Below, one piece after another: positions 25,677-35,250 of a stretch of DNA of 64,000 nt. Source of the DNA: JAHJQQ01 sp963737555 (lineage in GTDB: Bacteria; Pseudomonadota; Gammaproteobacteria; Thiohalobacterales; Thiohalobacteraceae); NCBI GenBank assembly GCA_963737555.1, contig CAVTTB010000008.1, positions 434,001 to 498,000 of the forward strand, written 5' to 3'. The position numbers and the translations under genes were made by a program. The first letter of the stretch is position 1, and the number at the start of each line of letters is the position of its first letter. The notes under the pieces are model-generated. The model was not told where the DNA came from and did not search any database. It saw only the letters and a program-made list of their open reading frames with translations.

Positions 25677-27674
25677 ATGCCTTCGCGCAAAGAATTAGCC
25701 AATGCCATCCGTGCGCTCAGCATGGACGCCGTTCAGAAGGCCAAGTCGGGCCACCCGGGCGCCCCGATGGGCATGGCGGACATCGCCGAAGTGCTGTGGA
25801 ACGATTTCCACAAGCACAACCCGCAGAATCCCAAGTGGGCCGATCGCGATCGTTTCATTCTCTCCAACGGTCACGGCTCGATGCTGATCTATTCGCTGCT
25901 GCATCTGACCGGCTACGACCTGCCGATGGAAGAACTCAAAAACTTCCGTCAGCTGCACTCCAAGACCCCCGGTCATCCGGAATACGGTTACGCCCCCGGC
26001 GTCGAGACCACCACCGGTCCGCTGGGTCAGGGCATCACCAATGGCGTCGGTATGGCGATTGCCGAGAAGGTCATGGCCGGCCAGTTCAATCGCGACGGCC
26101 ACCACATCGTCGACCACTACACCTATGTGTTCATGGGTGACGGTTGCATGATGGAAGGCATCTCGCACGAGGCCTGCTCGCTGGCCGGTACGCTGGGCCT
26201 GGGCAAGCTGATCGCGTTCTGGGACGACAACGGCATCTCCATCGACGGTCATGTCGAAGGCTGGTTCACCGATGACACGCCGAAGCGTTTCGAAGCCTAC
26301 GGCTGGCACGTGGTGCGCGACGTCGATGGCCACAACCCGGACGCCATCAAGAAGGCGATTCAGGAAGCGCGTTCGGTCAACGACAAGCCGAGCATGATCT
26401 GCTGCAAGACCGTCATCGGTTACGGTGCGCCGAATCTGTGCGGCAGCCACGACTGTCACGGCGCACCGCTGGGCGACGACGAAATCAAGGCGACCCGCGA
26501 GAACCTGGGTTGGAATCATGCGCCGTTCGTCATCCCGAGCGACATCGCCGCCGGTTGGGACGCCAAGAAGAAAGGCGCCGACGCCGAGGCGCATTGGAAC
26601 GACAAGTTCGCTGCTTATGCAAAGGCCTATCCGGAGCTCGCCGCTGAATTCAAACGGCGCATGAACGGTGATCTGCCGGCCAACTGGTCGGAACAGGCGT
26701 CGGCGTTCGTTAAAGCCGTCGATGCCAAGGGCGAGACCATTGCCACGCGTAAGGCCTCGCAGAATTCGCTCAACGGCTTTGGTCCGCTGTTGCCGGAATT
26801 CCTCGGCGGTTCCGCTGATCTGGCCGGTTCCAACCTGACCCTGTGGTCGGGTTGCAAGGGCGTCAGCAACACCGTGTCCGACGGTAACTATCTCTACTAC
26901 GGTGTGCGCGAGTTCGGCATGTCCGCCATCATGAACGGTATCGCCCTGCACGGCGGTTTCGTGCCTTACGGTGCGACCTTCCTGATGTTCTCTGAATACG
27001 CGCGTAATGCACTGCGCATGGCCGCGCTGATGAAGATCCCGAGCATCTTCGTCTACACCCACGACTCCATCGGTCTGGGCGAAGACGGTCCGACCCATCA
27101 GCCGGTCGAGCAGACCGCAACGCTGCGCATGATTCCGAACATGTCGGTGTGGCGTCCGTGCGATGCCGTTGAGTCCGCGATGTGCTGGAAGTTCGCCATC
27201 GAGCGCAAGACCGGTCCGAGCAGCCTGATTTTCTCGCGTCAGAACCTCAAGCACATGAGCCGCACGCCGGAGCAGATCGCCGCCATCGCGCGCGGCGGTT
27301 ATGTGCTTGAGCGACTGCGCCGGCACGCCGGACGCGATCATCATCGCCACCGGTTCCGAAGTGGAACTGGCCGATGGGTGCCGCCGAACAGCTGACCGCC
27401 AAGGGCAAGAAGATCCGCGTCGTGTCCATGCCGTCGACCAATCAGTTCGATGCGCAGGATGCCGCCTATCGCGAGTCCGTGTTGCCGGCCAACTGTCACT
27501 CGTCGCGTCGCTGTCGAAGCCGGTGTCACCGATGGCTGGTACAAATACGTCGGCACCAACGGCAAGATCATCGGCCTCGACCGCTTCGGCGAATCCGCCC
27601 CGGCCGGTCAACTGTTCAAGGAATTCGGTTTCACCGTGGAGAACGTGGTCAAGGCCGTTGAGTCGGTGCTCTAA
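25677..27674 (+). CDS. tkt: transketolase (three single-base frameshifts in the 3' third)
   Basis: A thiamine-diphosphate enzyme of the Calvin and pentose-phosphate cycles. Restored length is 664 residues, the family norm. Seen: KSGHPGAPMGMADIAEVLW, LSNGHGSMLIYSLLHL, GPLGQGITNGVGMAIAE, the ThDP site GDGCMMEGISHEA and YTHDSIGLGEDGPTHQPVEQ. The reading frame breaks near 27312, 27373 and 27494. Removing one extra base at each (GAG-c-GAC, GCC-g-ATG, AAC-t-GTC) restores DCAGTPDAIIIATGSEVELA, MGAAEQLTAKGKKIRVVSMP and VTRRVAVEAGVTDGWYKYVG. These are most likely consensus errors, since the rest is well conserved. CAGGAGAGA precedes the ATG. It heads a block with gap, pgk, pyk and fba. Confidence 0.93.
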
Positions 27675-27737
27675 GTCACCACCGCGTCCCGGATTGAGTT
27701 ATTAAATTCACATTTAGAGAAAGACGGAGAGAGAAAC

Positions 27738-28741
27738 ATGGCAATTAAAGTCGGCATCAATGGTTTTGGCCGTATCGGCCGTATGGCGTTCCGCGCAATC
27801 GCGAAGGATTTTCCCGAGATCGAAGTGGTCGGTATCAACGACCTGCTCGACCCCGAATATCTTGCCTACATGCTCAAGTACGATTCCGTGCACGGCAATT
27901 TCAAGGGCGACATCAAAGTCGATGGCAGCAACATGGTCGTTAACGGCAAGAAGATTCGTCTGACCGCCGAGCGCGATCCGGCCAACCTGAAGTGGGGCGA
28001 CATCGGTGCTGACATCGTGATCGAATGCACCGGCTTTTTCCTCGACGACGAAACCTGCCAGAAGCATATCGACTGCGGGCGCGAAAAAAGTTGTGCATGA
28101 GCGCACCGTCCAAAGACAAAACACCGATGTTCGTGTTCGGCGTGAATCACGACAAGTACAAGGGCGAGGCCATCGTGTCTGCGGCTTCTTGCACCACCAA
28201 CTGCCTGGCGCCGGTCGCCAAGGTGCTGAACGACAACTGGGGCATCAAGCGCGGCCTGATGACCACCGTGCATGCGGCTACTGCAACACAGAAAACGGTT
28301 GACGGTCCGTCGATGAAAGACTGGCGCGGTGGTCGCGGTATTCTGGAAAACATCATTCCGTCCTCCACCGGCGCGGCCAAGGCTGTGGGCGTGGTGTTGC
28401 CGGAATTGAACGGTAAGTTGACCGGTATGGCGTTCCGCGTGCCGACTTCCGATGTGTCCGTGGTCGATCTGACCGTCGAACTGGAAAAGCCGGCCACCTA
28501 CGCAGAAATCTGCGCGGCGATGAAGAAGGCTTCAACCTCCGGCGACATCAGCAAGACCCTCGGCTACACCGACGAGAAAGTGGTTTCCACCGATTTCCGT
28601 GGTTGCGGCTTCTCCTCGATCTTCGATGCCGAAGCCGGTATCGCCCTGGATTCCACCTTCGTCAAGGTGGTGTCCTGGTACGACAATGAGTATGGCTACA
28701 CCTGCAACATGCTGCGTTTCGTGCAGCACGTCGCCAAGTAA
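27738..28741 (+). CDS. gap: glyceraldehyde-3-phosphate dehydrogenase (two extra bases)
   Basis: Restored 333-residue NAD(P)-dependent GAPDH: KVGINGFGRIGRMAFRAI (Rossmann), catalytic cysteine in SAASCTTNCLAPV, HAATATQKTVDGPSMKDWRG, GMAFRVPTSDVSVVDLTV and SWYDNEYGY. Reading breaks around 28074 and 28096. Taking out one t and one c restores HIDAGAKKVVMSAPSKDK. The two breaks lie 22 bp apart. The enzyme serves both glycolysis and, in an autotroph, reduction of 1,3-bisphosphoglycerate in the Calvin cycle. It begins 63 bp after tkt with an A/G-rich ribosome-binding site. Confidence 0.93.
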
Positions 28742-28909
28742 GATGAAGCGCACCGCCCGCATTCGGGCGTGTATGTCGGGCGACTAAGTCATTTCCAGTG
28801 CATGCAGGACGATCCTGATTCCAACGCATAATGACGAGATGCTTCATTCGGCAATGACGGCTTTGCCGAGTCTGCAAGGTTTTCAGATAATATTTTTAGG
28901 AGTCTTCGC

Positions 28910-30091
28910 ATGTCCGTCATCAAACTGACCGATCTCGATCTCAAGGGTAAGCGTGTTCTGATCCGTTCCGACCTCAATGTGCCGATCAAAGACGGCAAGG
29001 TCACCTCCGACGCGCGCATCAAGGCCAGCATGGCGACCTTCGAGCATTGCTTGAAGGCCGGCGCCAAGGTGATGGTGATGTCGCACCTGGGTCGCCCCGA
29101 AGAAGGCGTGTATGACGAGGCGGCTTCTTTGAAGCCGGTCGCCGAATACATGTCGGGTCTGTTGGGCAAGACCGTACGTCTGGTCAAAGACTACATGGAC
29201 AAGGCACCCGAGCTGAACGACGGCGAATTGGTGGTGCTCGAAAACGTTCGCTTCAACAAGGGCGAGAAAAAGAACGTCGAAGAGACCGCGAAGAAATACG
29301 CCGCGCTGTGCGATGTGTTCGTCATGGACGCCTTCGGTACCGCGCACCGCGCGCAGGCCTCGACCTACGGCGTCGCGCAGTTCGCGCCGACTGCGGCCGC
29401 CGGTCTGCTGCTCACCGAAGAACTCGACGCGCTGACCAAGGCGTTGCTGAATCCGAAGCGTCCGATGGTCGCCATCGTCGGTGGATCGAAGGTTTCCACC
29501 AAGCTGACCGTGCTGGAATCGCTGTCCGAGAAAGTGGATCAGATGGTGGTCGGCGGCGGTATCGCCAATACGTTCCTGAAGGCGACCGGCAACAATGTCG
29601 GCAAATCGCTGTGCGAGGATGATCTGGTGCCGACTGCGCAGATGCTGATCGAAAAGATGAAGAAGCGCGGCGCGAACATCCCGATTGCCGTGGATGTGGT
29701 GGTCGGCAAGAAGTTCGATGCCGCCGAACCCGCCGTGTTGAAAGATGCCGGCGCGGTGACCGACGACGAGATGATTTTCGACATCGGTCCGAAGAGCGCG
29801 CAGGAACTCGTCGACATCATCATGAAGGCCGGCACCGTAGTGTGGAATGGCCCGGTCGGCGTGTTCGAGTTCGATCAGTTCGGCGCTGGCACCAAGGCCA
29901 TTGCCGAAGCCATCGCCAAGACCAGTGCCTTCACCTTGGCGGGCGGCGGTGACACCATCGCGGCGATCCAGAAGTACGACATCTTCGACAAGGTCTCGTA
30001 TATCTCGACGGCCGGTGGCGCGTTTCTGGAATTCCTCGAAGGCAAGATCCTGCCGGCCGTGGCGATTCTGGAAGAGCGCGCGAAAGGCTGA
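28910..30091 (+). CDS. pgk: phosphoglycerate kinase
   Basis: A 393-residue two-domain kinase interconverting 3-phosphoglycerate and 1,3-bisphosphoglycerate. Marks are KRVLIRSDLNVPIKDGKVTSD, MVMSHLGRPEEG, LENVRFNKGEK, the hinge region VAIVGGSKVSTKL, and nucleotide-site residues NGPVGVFEFDQFGAGT and FTLAGGGDTIAAI. The ORF is intact. TAGGAG precedes the ATG at 28910. A 168-bp gap separates it from gap, so a second promoter is possible. Confidence 0.97.
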   Translation: MSVIKLTDLDLKGKRVLIRSDLNVPIKDGKVTSDARIKASMATFEHCLKAGAKVMVMSHLGRPEEGVYDEAASLKPVAEYMSGLLGKTVRLVKDYMDKAPELNDGELVVLENVRFNKGEKKNVEETAKKYAALCDVFVMDAFGTAHRAQASTYGVAQFAPTAAAGLLLTEELDALTKALLNPKRPMVAIVGGSKVSTKLTVLESLSEKVDQMVVGGGIANTFLKATGNNVGKSLCEDDLVPTAQMLIEKMKKRGANIPIAVDVVVGKKFDAAEPAVLKDAGAVTDDEMIFDIGPKSAQELVDIIMKAGTVVWNGPVGVFEFDQFGAGTKAIAEAIAKTSAFTLAGGGDTIAAIQKYDIFDKVSYISTAGGAFLEFLEGKILPAVAILEERAKG

Positions 30092-30104
30092 GTACTCTAA
30101 AAGC

Positions 30105-30180
30105 GCCACGGAGAACACGGAAAGCACGGAATAATGATTTTACGAAAAATATCGTCCGTGCTTTCCGTGTTTTCCGTGGC
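30105..30180. repeat. CACGGA-type palindromic repeat, copy 2
   Basis: A 76-bp inverted repeat in the pgk-pyk spacer. Left arm GCCACGGAGAACACGGAAAG and CACGGA mirror right arm TCCGTGCTTTCCGTG and TTTTCCGTGGC across an AT-rich loop of about 24 bp. The arms match the copy at 22844-22944, showing a dispersed element placed in intergenic DNA. Confidence 0.85.
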
Positions 30181-30223
30181 TAAGATTTAATGACATTGCA
30201 GTCTCACAGGATGAACCGGCTCC

Positions 30224-31676
30224 ATGATGCGTAGAACCAAGATTATCGCAACTCTCGGCCCGGCGACGGATGATCCCAAGGCGCTCGACGAGTTGATCCA
30301 GGCCGGTGTCGATGTGGTGCGCCTGAACTTCTCGCATGGTAATCATCAAGAGCACATCGAACGCGCGCAGACAGTCCGTAACCGTGCCCGCGCGCACGGT
30401 CGTCAGGTCGGCGTGTTGGTCGACTTGCAAGGGCCGAAGATTCGTATCGACCGTTTCAAGGATGGCAAGGTGGTGCTGGAAGACGGCGCGCGCTTCGTGC
30501 TCGATGCCAAGCTGGCTTCGGAAGAAGGCACGATTGAACGCGTCGGCATTGCCTACAAACAATTGCCGGAAGACGTCAATCGCGGCGATACCCTGCTGCT
30601 GGACGACGGTGCCATCGTGTTGTGGGTCGAAGACGTCAATGGGCCCGAGATCGTATGCCGCGTGGTGGTCGGTGGTGCGCTATCCAATAACAAAGGCATC
30701 AACCGTCAGGGCGGTGGCTTGTCCGCGAAGGCGCTGACCGATAAGGATCGCGCCGATATCAAAATCGCCGCCGAGATGCGCGCCGACTACATCGCTATTT
30801 CCTTCCCGCGTTGCGCCGACGATATCAACGAGGCGCGCGAATTGTTGCGCGCCGCCGGCGGTCATGGCGGCATTGTCGCCAAGATCGAACGCGCCGAGGC
30901 GATCACCAATCTCGAAGAGATCATCCAGGCCTCCGACGTGGTGATGATCGCGCGCGGTGACTCTGGGCGTGGAGATCGGCGACGCCGAACTGCCCGCCGT
31001 GCAGAAGCGCATCATCCAAGTGGCGCGCACGCTGGACCGCGTGGTGATCACCGCCACGCAGATGATGCAGTCGATGGTGGAAAGTCCGATCCCGACCCGC
31101 GCCGAGGTGTTCGATGTTGCCAATGCCGTGATCGACGGCACCGATGCGGTGATGTTGTCCGCCGAGACGGCGTCCGGAAAATATCCGGCCAAGGCCGTCG
31201 CCGCCATGGATCGCATCTGCAAGGGCGCCGAACGCCAGCGCAGCACCATCAATCTGGAACGTCGCGCCCTGATGCGTTTCAACCGTACCGATGAGGCCAT
31301 CGCCAAGGCCGCGATCTACACCGCCAATCACCTGGGCGTGAAGGCGATCGCCGCGCTGACCGAATCCGGCGCCACGCCGTTGTGGATGTCGCGCATCAGT
31401 TCCGGTATTCCGATCTACGCCTTGACGCGGCATGTCGAGACCCGTCGAAAGGTCACGATCTACCGCGGTGTGTATCCGGTCAGCTTCGATGTGACCACGA
31501 CCGATCACGCCGAGGTCAACCGCGAGGCCATCGACGAACTGATGCGCCGCGGCGCAGTGCGCGACGGCGATCTGGTCATCATCACCAAGGGTGATCTGGC
31601 CGGCGTGCTGGGCGGCACCAATGCGATGAAAATCATACGGGTCGGCGAGCATGACCGCTTTGCCCCCGATAGTTGA
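30224..31676 (+). CDS. pyk: pyruvate kinase (one extra base)
   Basis: Restored 483-residue enzyme making pyruvate and ATP from phosphoenolpyruvate. It shows RRTKIIATLGPATDDPKALDE, VVRLNFSHGNHQEH, VLVDLQGPKIRI, IAKIERAEAI-like VAKIERAEAITNLEEI, RGDLGVEIGDAELPAVQK and TATQMMQSMVESPIPTRAEV. The frame breaks at ~30962 inside RGD-LGVEI. Dropping one t restores it. The C-terminal domain carries NTNAMKIIRVG-like GTNAMKIIRVGEHD. Start is ATG 30224 or 30227. Confidence 0.93.
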
Positions 31677-31839
31677 TGCCAATAGTTGATTACGGAGCCC
31701 GAAAATTAAATCCAGATAATTTGTAACGCTGAATCCGCGGCGGTAACGGACCTAGAATAGGCCGCACCGTCCCGAATACACAGAGTACCCGAATCCACAT
31801 ACTACATAGACAGACAATTTATCTCTCGAGGAGAGCATC

Positions 31840-32907
31840 ATGGCCCTGATATCCCTGCGTCAACTTTTGGATCACGCCGCTGAAAATGGCTACGGCCTGC
31901 CGGCGTTCAACGTCAACAACATGGAACAAGTGAAGGCGATTATGGAAGCCGCCGACGCCGTGAATGCCCCGGTGATTCTGCAAGGTTCTGCCGGTGCGCG
32001 TTCTTACGCGGGCGAACCGTTCCTGCGCCACCTCATCCTGGCGGCGATTGAAATGTATCCGCACATTCCAATCTGCATGCATCAGGATCACGGTGCGACC
32101 CCGGATATTTGCTTCCGCTCCATTCAGTCTGGCTTTAGCTCGGTGATGATGGACGGTTCGCTGAAAGCCGACGGCAAAACCCCCGCGACTTACGAATACA
32201 ACGTCGCGACCACCGCCAAAGTCGCCGAGATGGCGCATGCGGTGGGCGTCTCTGTTGAAGGTGAGTTGGGCTGCCTCGGCTCGCTGGAAACCGGTATGGC
32301 CGGTGAAGAAGACGGTCACGGCGCCGAAGGCGCGCTGGATCACAGCCAGTTGCTGACCGATCCCGATGAAGCGGCCGACTTCGTCAAGAAGACCGCCGTG
32401 GATGCGTTGGCGATTGCCATTGGTACCTCGCACGGCGCGTATAAATTTACCCGTCCGCCTACCGGCGACATCCTCGCCATCGATCGCGTCAAGGCGATCC
32501 ATGCGCGCATCCCGAACACCCATTTGGTGATGCACGGTTCGTCTTCCGTGCCGCAAGATTGGTTGGCCATCATCAACAGCTTCGGCGGTGACATGGGCGA
32601 AACCTATGGCGTGCCCGTCAGCGAAATCGTTGAAGGCATCAAGCATGGCGTGCGCAAGGTCAATATCGACACCGACCTGCGCATGGCCTCCACTGGCGCC
32701 ATCCGCAAGCACTTGGCCGAAAACAAGTCCAACTTCGATCCGCGCAAATTCCTCAAGGAAGCGACCAAGGGCATGTCCGAGATCTGCCGCAATCGCTACG
32801 AAGCCTTCGGTGCTGCCGGCATGGCCAGCAAAATCACCAAGGTGTACAACCTGGACGAAATGCATCAGCGTTATGCCAAAGGTGAGCTGAACCCCAAGGT
32901 CAATTGA
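31840..32907 (+). CDS. class II fructose-bisphosphate aldolase
   Basis: A 355-residue zinc-dependent aldolase of the type found with Calvin-cycle genes (fba/cbbA type). It contains GLPAFNVNNMEQVKAIMEAA, the zinc region CMHQDHGATPDICFRSIQSG, VEGELGCLGSLETG, the HGAYKF loop and GVRKVNIDTDLRMA. It joins or splits fructose-1,6-bisphosphate, and sedoheptulose bisphosphate in autotrophs. GAGGAGAG lies 7 bp before the ATG. A strong terminator follows at 32934. A 163-bp gap from pyk allows its own promoter. Confidence 0.95.
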   Translation: MALISLRQLLDHAAENGYGLPAFNVNNMEQVKAIMEAADAVNAPVILQGSAGARSYAGEPFLRHLILAAIEMYPHIPICMHQDHGATPDICFRSIQSGFSSVMMDGSLKADGKTPATYEYNVATTAKVAEMAHAVGVSVEGELGCLGSLETGMAGEEDGHGAEGALDHSQLLTDPDEAADFVKKTAVDALAIAIGTSHGAYKFTRPPTGDILAIDRVKAIHARIPNTHLVMHGSSSVPQDWLAIINSFGGDMGETYGVPVSEIVEGIKHGVRKVNIDTDLRMASTGAIRKHLAENKSNFDPRKFLKEATKGMSEICRNRYEAFGAAGMASKITKVYNLDEMHQRYAKGELNPKVN

Positions 32908-32933
32908 TCGCGAGTGTTCAGATCAGCGTAGTG

Positions 32934-32965
32934 AAAAGGGCGGCCTTGTGCCGCCCTTTTCATTT
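32934..32965 (+). terminator. rho-independent terminator after aldolase
   Basis: AAAAGGGCGGC pairs with GCCGCCCTTTT around a short CTTGT loop and continues into CATTTG. It lies 27 bp after the aldolase stop and closes the tkt-to-fba block. Confidence 0.88.
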
Positions 32966-32990
32966 GTAGCGAGTAGCGGTGTAAACGACA

Positions 32991-33239
32991 GTGAACAAGC
33001 TGAATATTTCCATGCCACCCGACTGGGCCAAGTGGCTTGCGCAGGACGCCGATGGCACTTGGTGGGCCTACGAGGCCGAACCCAACCAGCATGACATCGG
33101 CTGGTACGAAAACGAGGTCGGTCGAATTCAGCGTCTGTGGCAGGACGCTCCAAATCCAGCGTGGCAAGACAGTCTGCGGCGCGTGCGTGCATCGGACAGG
33201 ACTGACGTGGCTATGGATGACAATGAGGGGACTGTATGA
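32991..33239 (+). CDS. small conserved tryptophan-rich protein
   Basis: An 82-residue protein without signal peptide. Its core is WAKWLAQDADGTWWAYEAEP followed by GWYENEVGRIQRL, a short motif I associate with uncharacterised proteobacterial proteins. The D-x-DGTWWAYE and WYENEVGR strings suggest a compact beta domain. The start is uncertain: GTG at 32991 or ATG at 33012, neither with a good ribosome-binding site. Its stop overlaps the start of the LNR protein by 4 bp, so the two are likely co-translated. Function unknown. Confidence 0.65.
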   Translation: MNKLNISMPPDWAKWLAQDADGTWWAYEAEPNQHDIGWYENEVGRIQRLWQDAPNPAWQDSLRRVRASDRTDVAMDDNEGTV

Positions 33240-34231
33240 ATCGGAACAATCTTCGTGCGGGTGTGTTGAGCATGTTGGGATGCGTTAGCACATTCGCCTA
33301 CCTGCCGCCGGCACTCGGCACCGGCTTGTTCGCGGCCCTCGGCCGGGGCGCGGATGCTTCCGGCCCGACCGTGCAATGGCCCGTGTTGCGCAATGCTGCA
33401 CAGGAACCCGTCGGCCTGTATGGCGGCCTCGTCTCGGCTTATGCCGGTAGCGGCGAGTTACAGAGTGCGACCGTGCTGATTCTGCCGACCGGCTATGTGA
33501 TGCCGGTGCTGCACAGCGGCGAGACGGCCACTTTCTCCGTGGCCTATTACGATCAGGCCGACTGCAAGGGGCACGAATATCTGGCGACGAGCGGCGCGGC
33601 CGGCAGTCTATTGCCCGCGCGCGGCATGGTCTACCGCTCCCCGGTCACGGACGCGCTGACCTATGTGCCCAAGGATGCAAAGACGCAGTCGATCACGGTG
33701 CGATCCCACTGGGTGTTGGGCGTCGGCACGGGCCAGTGCGAGAACTCCGTGCAAACCCAAATGCTGTACGCGTCGCGCCCGAACGAGACCGCCGTGACCG
33801 GCGTCGATGCAGTGGTGGGCACGGGCCCGCTTGCCCTGACGGTGGAATCGGCCCCGCTTGGCCGTGGCGGACGCGCACGCTCGGAAAAATCGGCGGAACA
33901 ATCGCAAAGTGTGCGAGGGGTCACGCAGGGTTTGCCGGGTGATGCCGCTACGCTTGAAACCCTGCCGGAATGCTCGCCGGGGTGCCTGATGGAGGCGGTG
34001 GGTAACGGCATCTGCGATATCGCGTGTTATTACCCGGCGTGTAATCACGATGGCGGCGATTGCGCCACCCTGAAGCCCGAGGAACTGGCGCAGGAACTGG
34101 CGCAGATGTGCGCGCCGGGCTGCAAGCGCGCGGATATCGGCGATGGCTTTTGCGATACGGCTTGCCAGACCGATGCCTGCGATCAGGACGGCGATGATTG
34201 TGCGCAGCAGGTTCCGGAAAACCCGGAGTGA
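33236..34231 (+). CDS. secreted protein with two C-terminal LNR (Notch-type) domains
   Basis: A 331-residue exported protein. Residues 1-~29 form a signal peptide. The body (~45-205) is beta-rich with two cysteines (110, 168) and no match I recognise. A charged linker (~207-240) leads to two Lin-12/Notch repeats. LNR1 has Cys 246, 250, 260, 264, 269, 276 and the calcium-type motif NHDGGDC. LNR2 has Cys 292, 296, 306, 310, 315, 322 and DQDGDDC. Both share the spacing C-x3-C-x9-C-x3-C-x4-C-x6-C. LNRs bind Ca2+ through the Asp/Asn residues and are best known from Notch receptors. A surface binding or protease-guard role is inferred. A 4-bp overlap joins it to the upstream small gene. Confidence 0.88.
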   Translation: MNRNNLRAGVLSMLGCVSTFAYLPPALGTGLFAALGRGADASGPTVQWPVLRNAAQEPVGLYGGLVSAYAGSGELQSATVLILPTGYVMPVLHSGETATFSVAYYDQADCKGHEYLATSGAAGSLLPARGMVYRSPVTDALTYVPKDAKTQSITVRSHWVLGVGTGQCENSVQTQMLYASRPNETAVTGVDAVVGTGPLALTVESAPLGRGGRARSEKSAEQSQSVRGVTQGLPGDAATLETLPECSPGCLMEAVGNGICDIACYYPACNHDGGDCATLKPEELAQELAQMCAPGCKRADIGDGFCDTACQTDACDQDGDDCAQQVPENPE

Positions 34232-34279
34232 GTGTGTTCCGATGGGCGTTGGATGTGTGAGAGAGCAAGAGAGTTGTTC

Positions 34280-34741
34280 ATGAAGAGCCGAAATTTCCGT
34301 AAGTCGCTGCTTCTGAGCTGCCTGCTGGCGGTATCCGGCACAGCGTTGCCCGGCGCTGCAGACGCAGTCTGCACGCGAGCCAATGCGGTTGGTACGTGGT
34401 ATGCGATGGGTGTGTCCGGCGATGGTTATTTCGGCGAGATGGGTGAGACCGATCGGTGCAAATTGGTGGTCAATTCCAACGGTAGGATCGTCGCCAGCAG
34501 TTCCAGTTGTGTTTACCGCGATGCACGCGGTCAGTTCAATTTTCAGGTTACCGGTGGTTCGATCTATGTAACGTCGGCCTGTGCCTTGGCCGGAAATATC
34601 AATGTCTGTGATGCCGGATTCTGCTCTGTCATCAGAATCCAATATGCGCAGATGGCGCGGGACAAAAACACCTTCTCCATGGTCGGCTATCTGGATATCG
34701 ATCCGGACGTGGTTTTTTTCTACAAAGTCGTGAAACAGTAA
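34280..34741 (+). CDS. secreted six-cysteine protein, paralogue A
   Basis: A 153-residue exported protein with a signal peptide ending near ALPGAADA. The mature part has six cysteines at 31, 60, 77, 101, 110 and 115. It shares the pattern GTWYAMGVSGD, RCKLVV, CVYRD, AQMARDKNTFSMVGY and DPDVVFF with the next gene. The even number of cysteines and export suggest disulfide-stabilised beta structure. I do not recognise the family. It follows the LNR gene by 48 bp on the same strand. Confidence 0.72.
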   Translation: MKSRNFRKSLLLSCLLAVSGTALPGAADAVCTRANAVGTWYAMGVSGDGYFGEMGETDRCKLVVNSNGRIVASSSSCVYRDARGQFNFQVTGGSIYVTSACALAGNINVCDAGFCSVIRIQYAQMARDKNTFSMVGYLDIDPDVVFFYKVVKQ

Positions 34742-34761
34742 TGGATGCCGAGGGTGCAGTT

Positions 34762-35220
34762 ATGCTGACCAGAAAGAGTGACAGATGTTGGGTGCTGGCA
34801 TGTCTGGGAGCGCTGCTCAGCGTATTGCCGGGTTTCGCGAGTGCGGCATGCAGTATGGCCAACCTGCGCGGTACTTGGTATACCGCCGGCGTTTCCGGTG
34901 ATACCCGGTTGGGTCAGATGGACGAAACTGTCCGGTGCAAAATCGTGGTCAGTTCCACCGGCGCGATTCCCGCAACGGGATCGGCTTGCTATGTCCGAGA
35001 CCATACGGGGCTGAGCACCGTGAGCATTCCCAGCGGTACGCTGCGTGTGTCCGCGGCCTGCGCCGTTACCGGCTCACTGCGGATGTGTCAGTCGGGAACC
35101 TGCCATATTTTCCGCGTTCAACACGCGCAGATGGCCCGCGACTGGAACACCTTCACCCTCGTCGGCTATTCTCAGAGCAACCCGGATGTGGTGTCGTTCT
35201 TCGATGCCGTCAAACGGTAA
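34762..35220 (+). CDS. secreted six-cysteine protein, paralogue B
   Basis: A 152-residue exported protein, a tandem duplicate of the previous gene. The signal peptide ends near GFASA. Mature cysteines at 30, 59, 76, 100, 109 and 114 have exactly the spacing of paralogue A. Shared strings include RGTWYTAGVSGD, RCKIVVSS, AQMARDWNTFTLVGY and NPDVVSFF. The ATG at 34762 gives a signal peptide like that of paralogue A and follows GAGGG; an ATG at 34741 touches the upstream stop. Function unknown. Confidence 0.72.
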   Translation: MLTRKSDRCWVLACLGALLSVLPGFASAACSMANLRGTWYTAGVSGDTRLGQMDETVRCKIVVSSTGAIPATGSACYVRDHTGLSTVSIPSGTLRVSAACAVTGSLRMCQSGTCHIFRVQHAQMARDWNTFTLVGYSQSNPDVVSFFDAVKR

Positions 35221-35250
35221 ACGACGCGCGTCTTGTTGGCGCATCACGTT

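Noticed and set aside
25695..27611. Very long open frame (638 codons) on the minus strand opposite transketolase
   Set aside because: It is the antisense shadow of a GC-rich gene: no family motifs, while the plus strand encodes clear transketolase.
28074..28096. Programmed frameshifting in GAPDH, transketolase or pyruvate kinase
   Set aside because: No slippery heptamer or downstream structure at the breaks, several breaks per gene, and orthologues are single-frame; consensus error is simpler.
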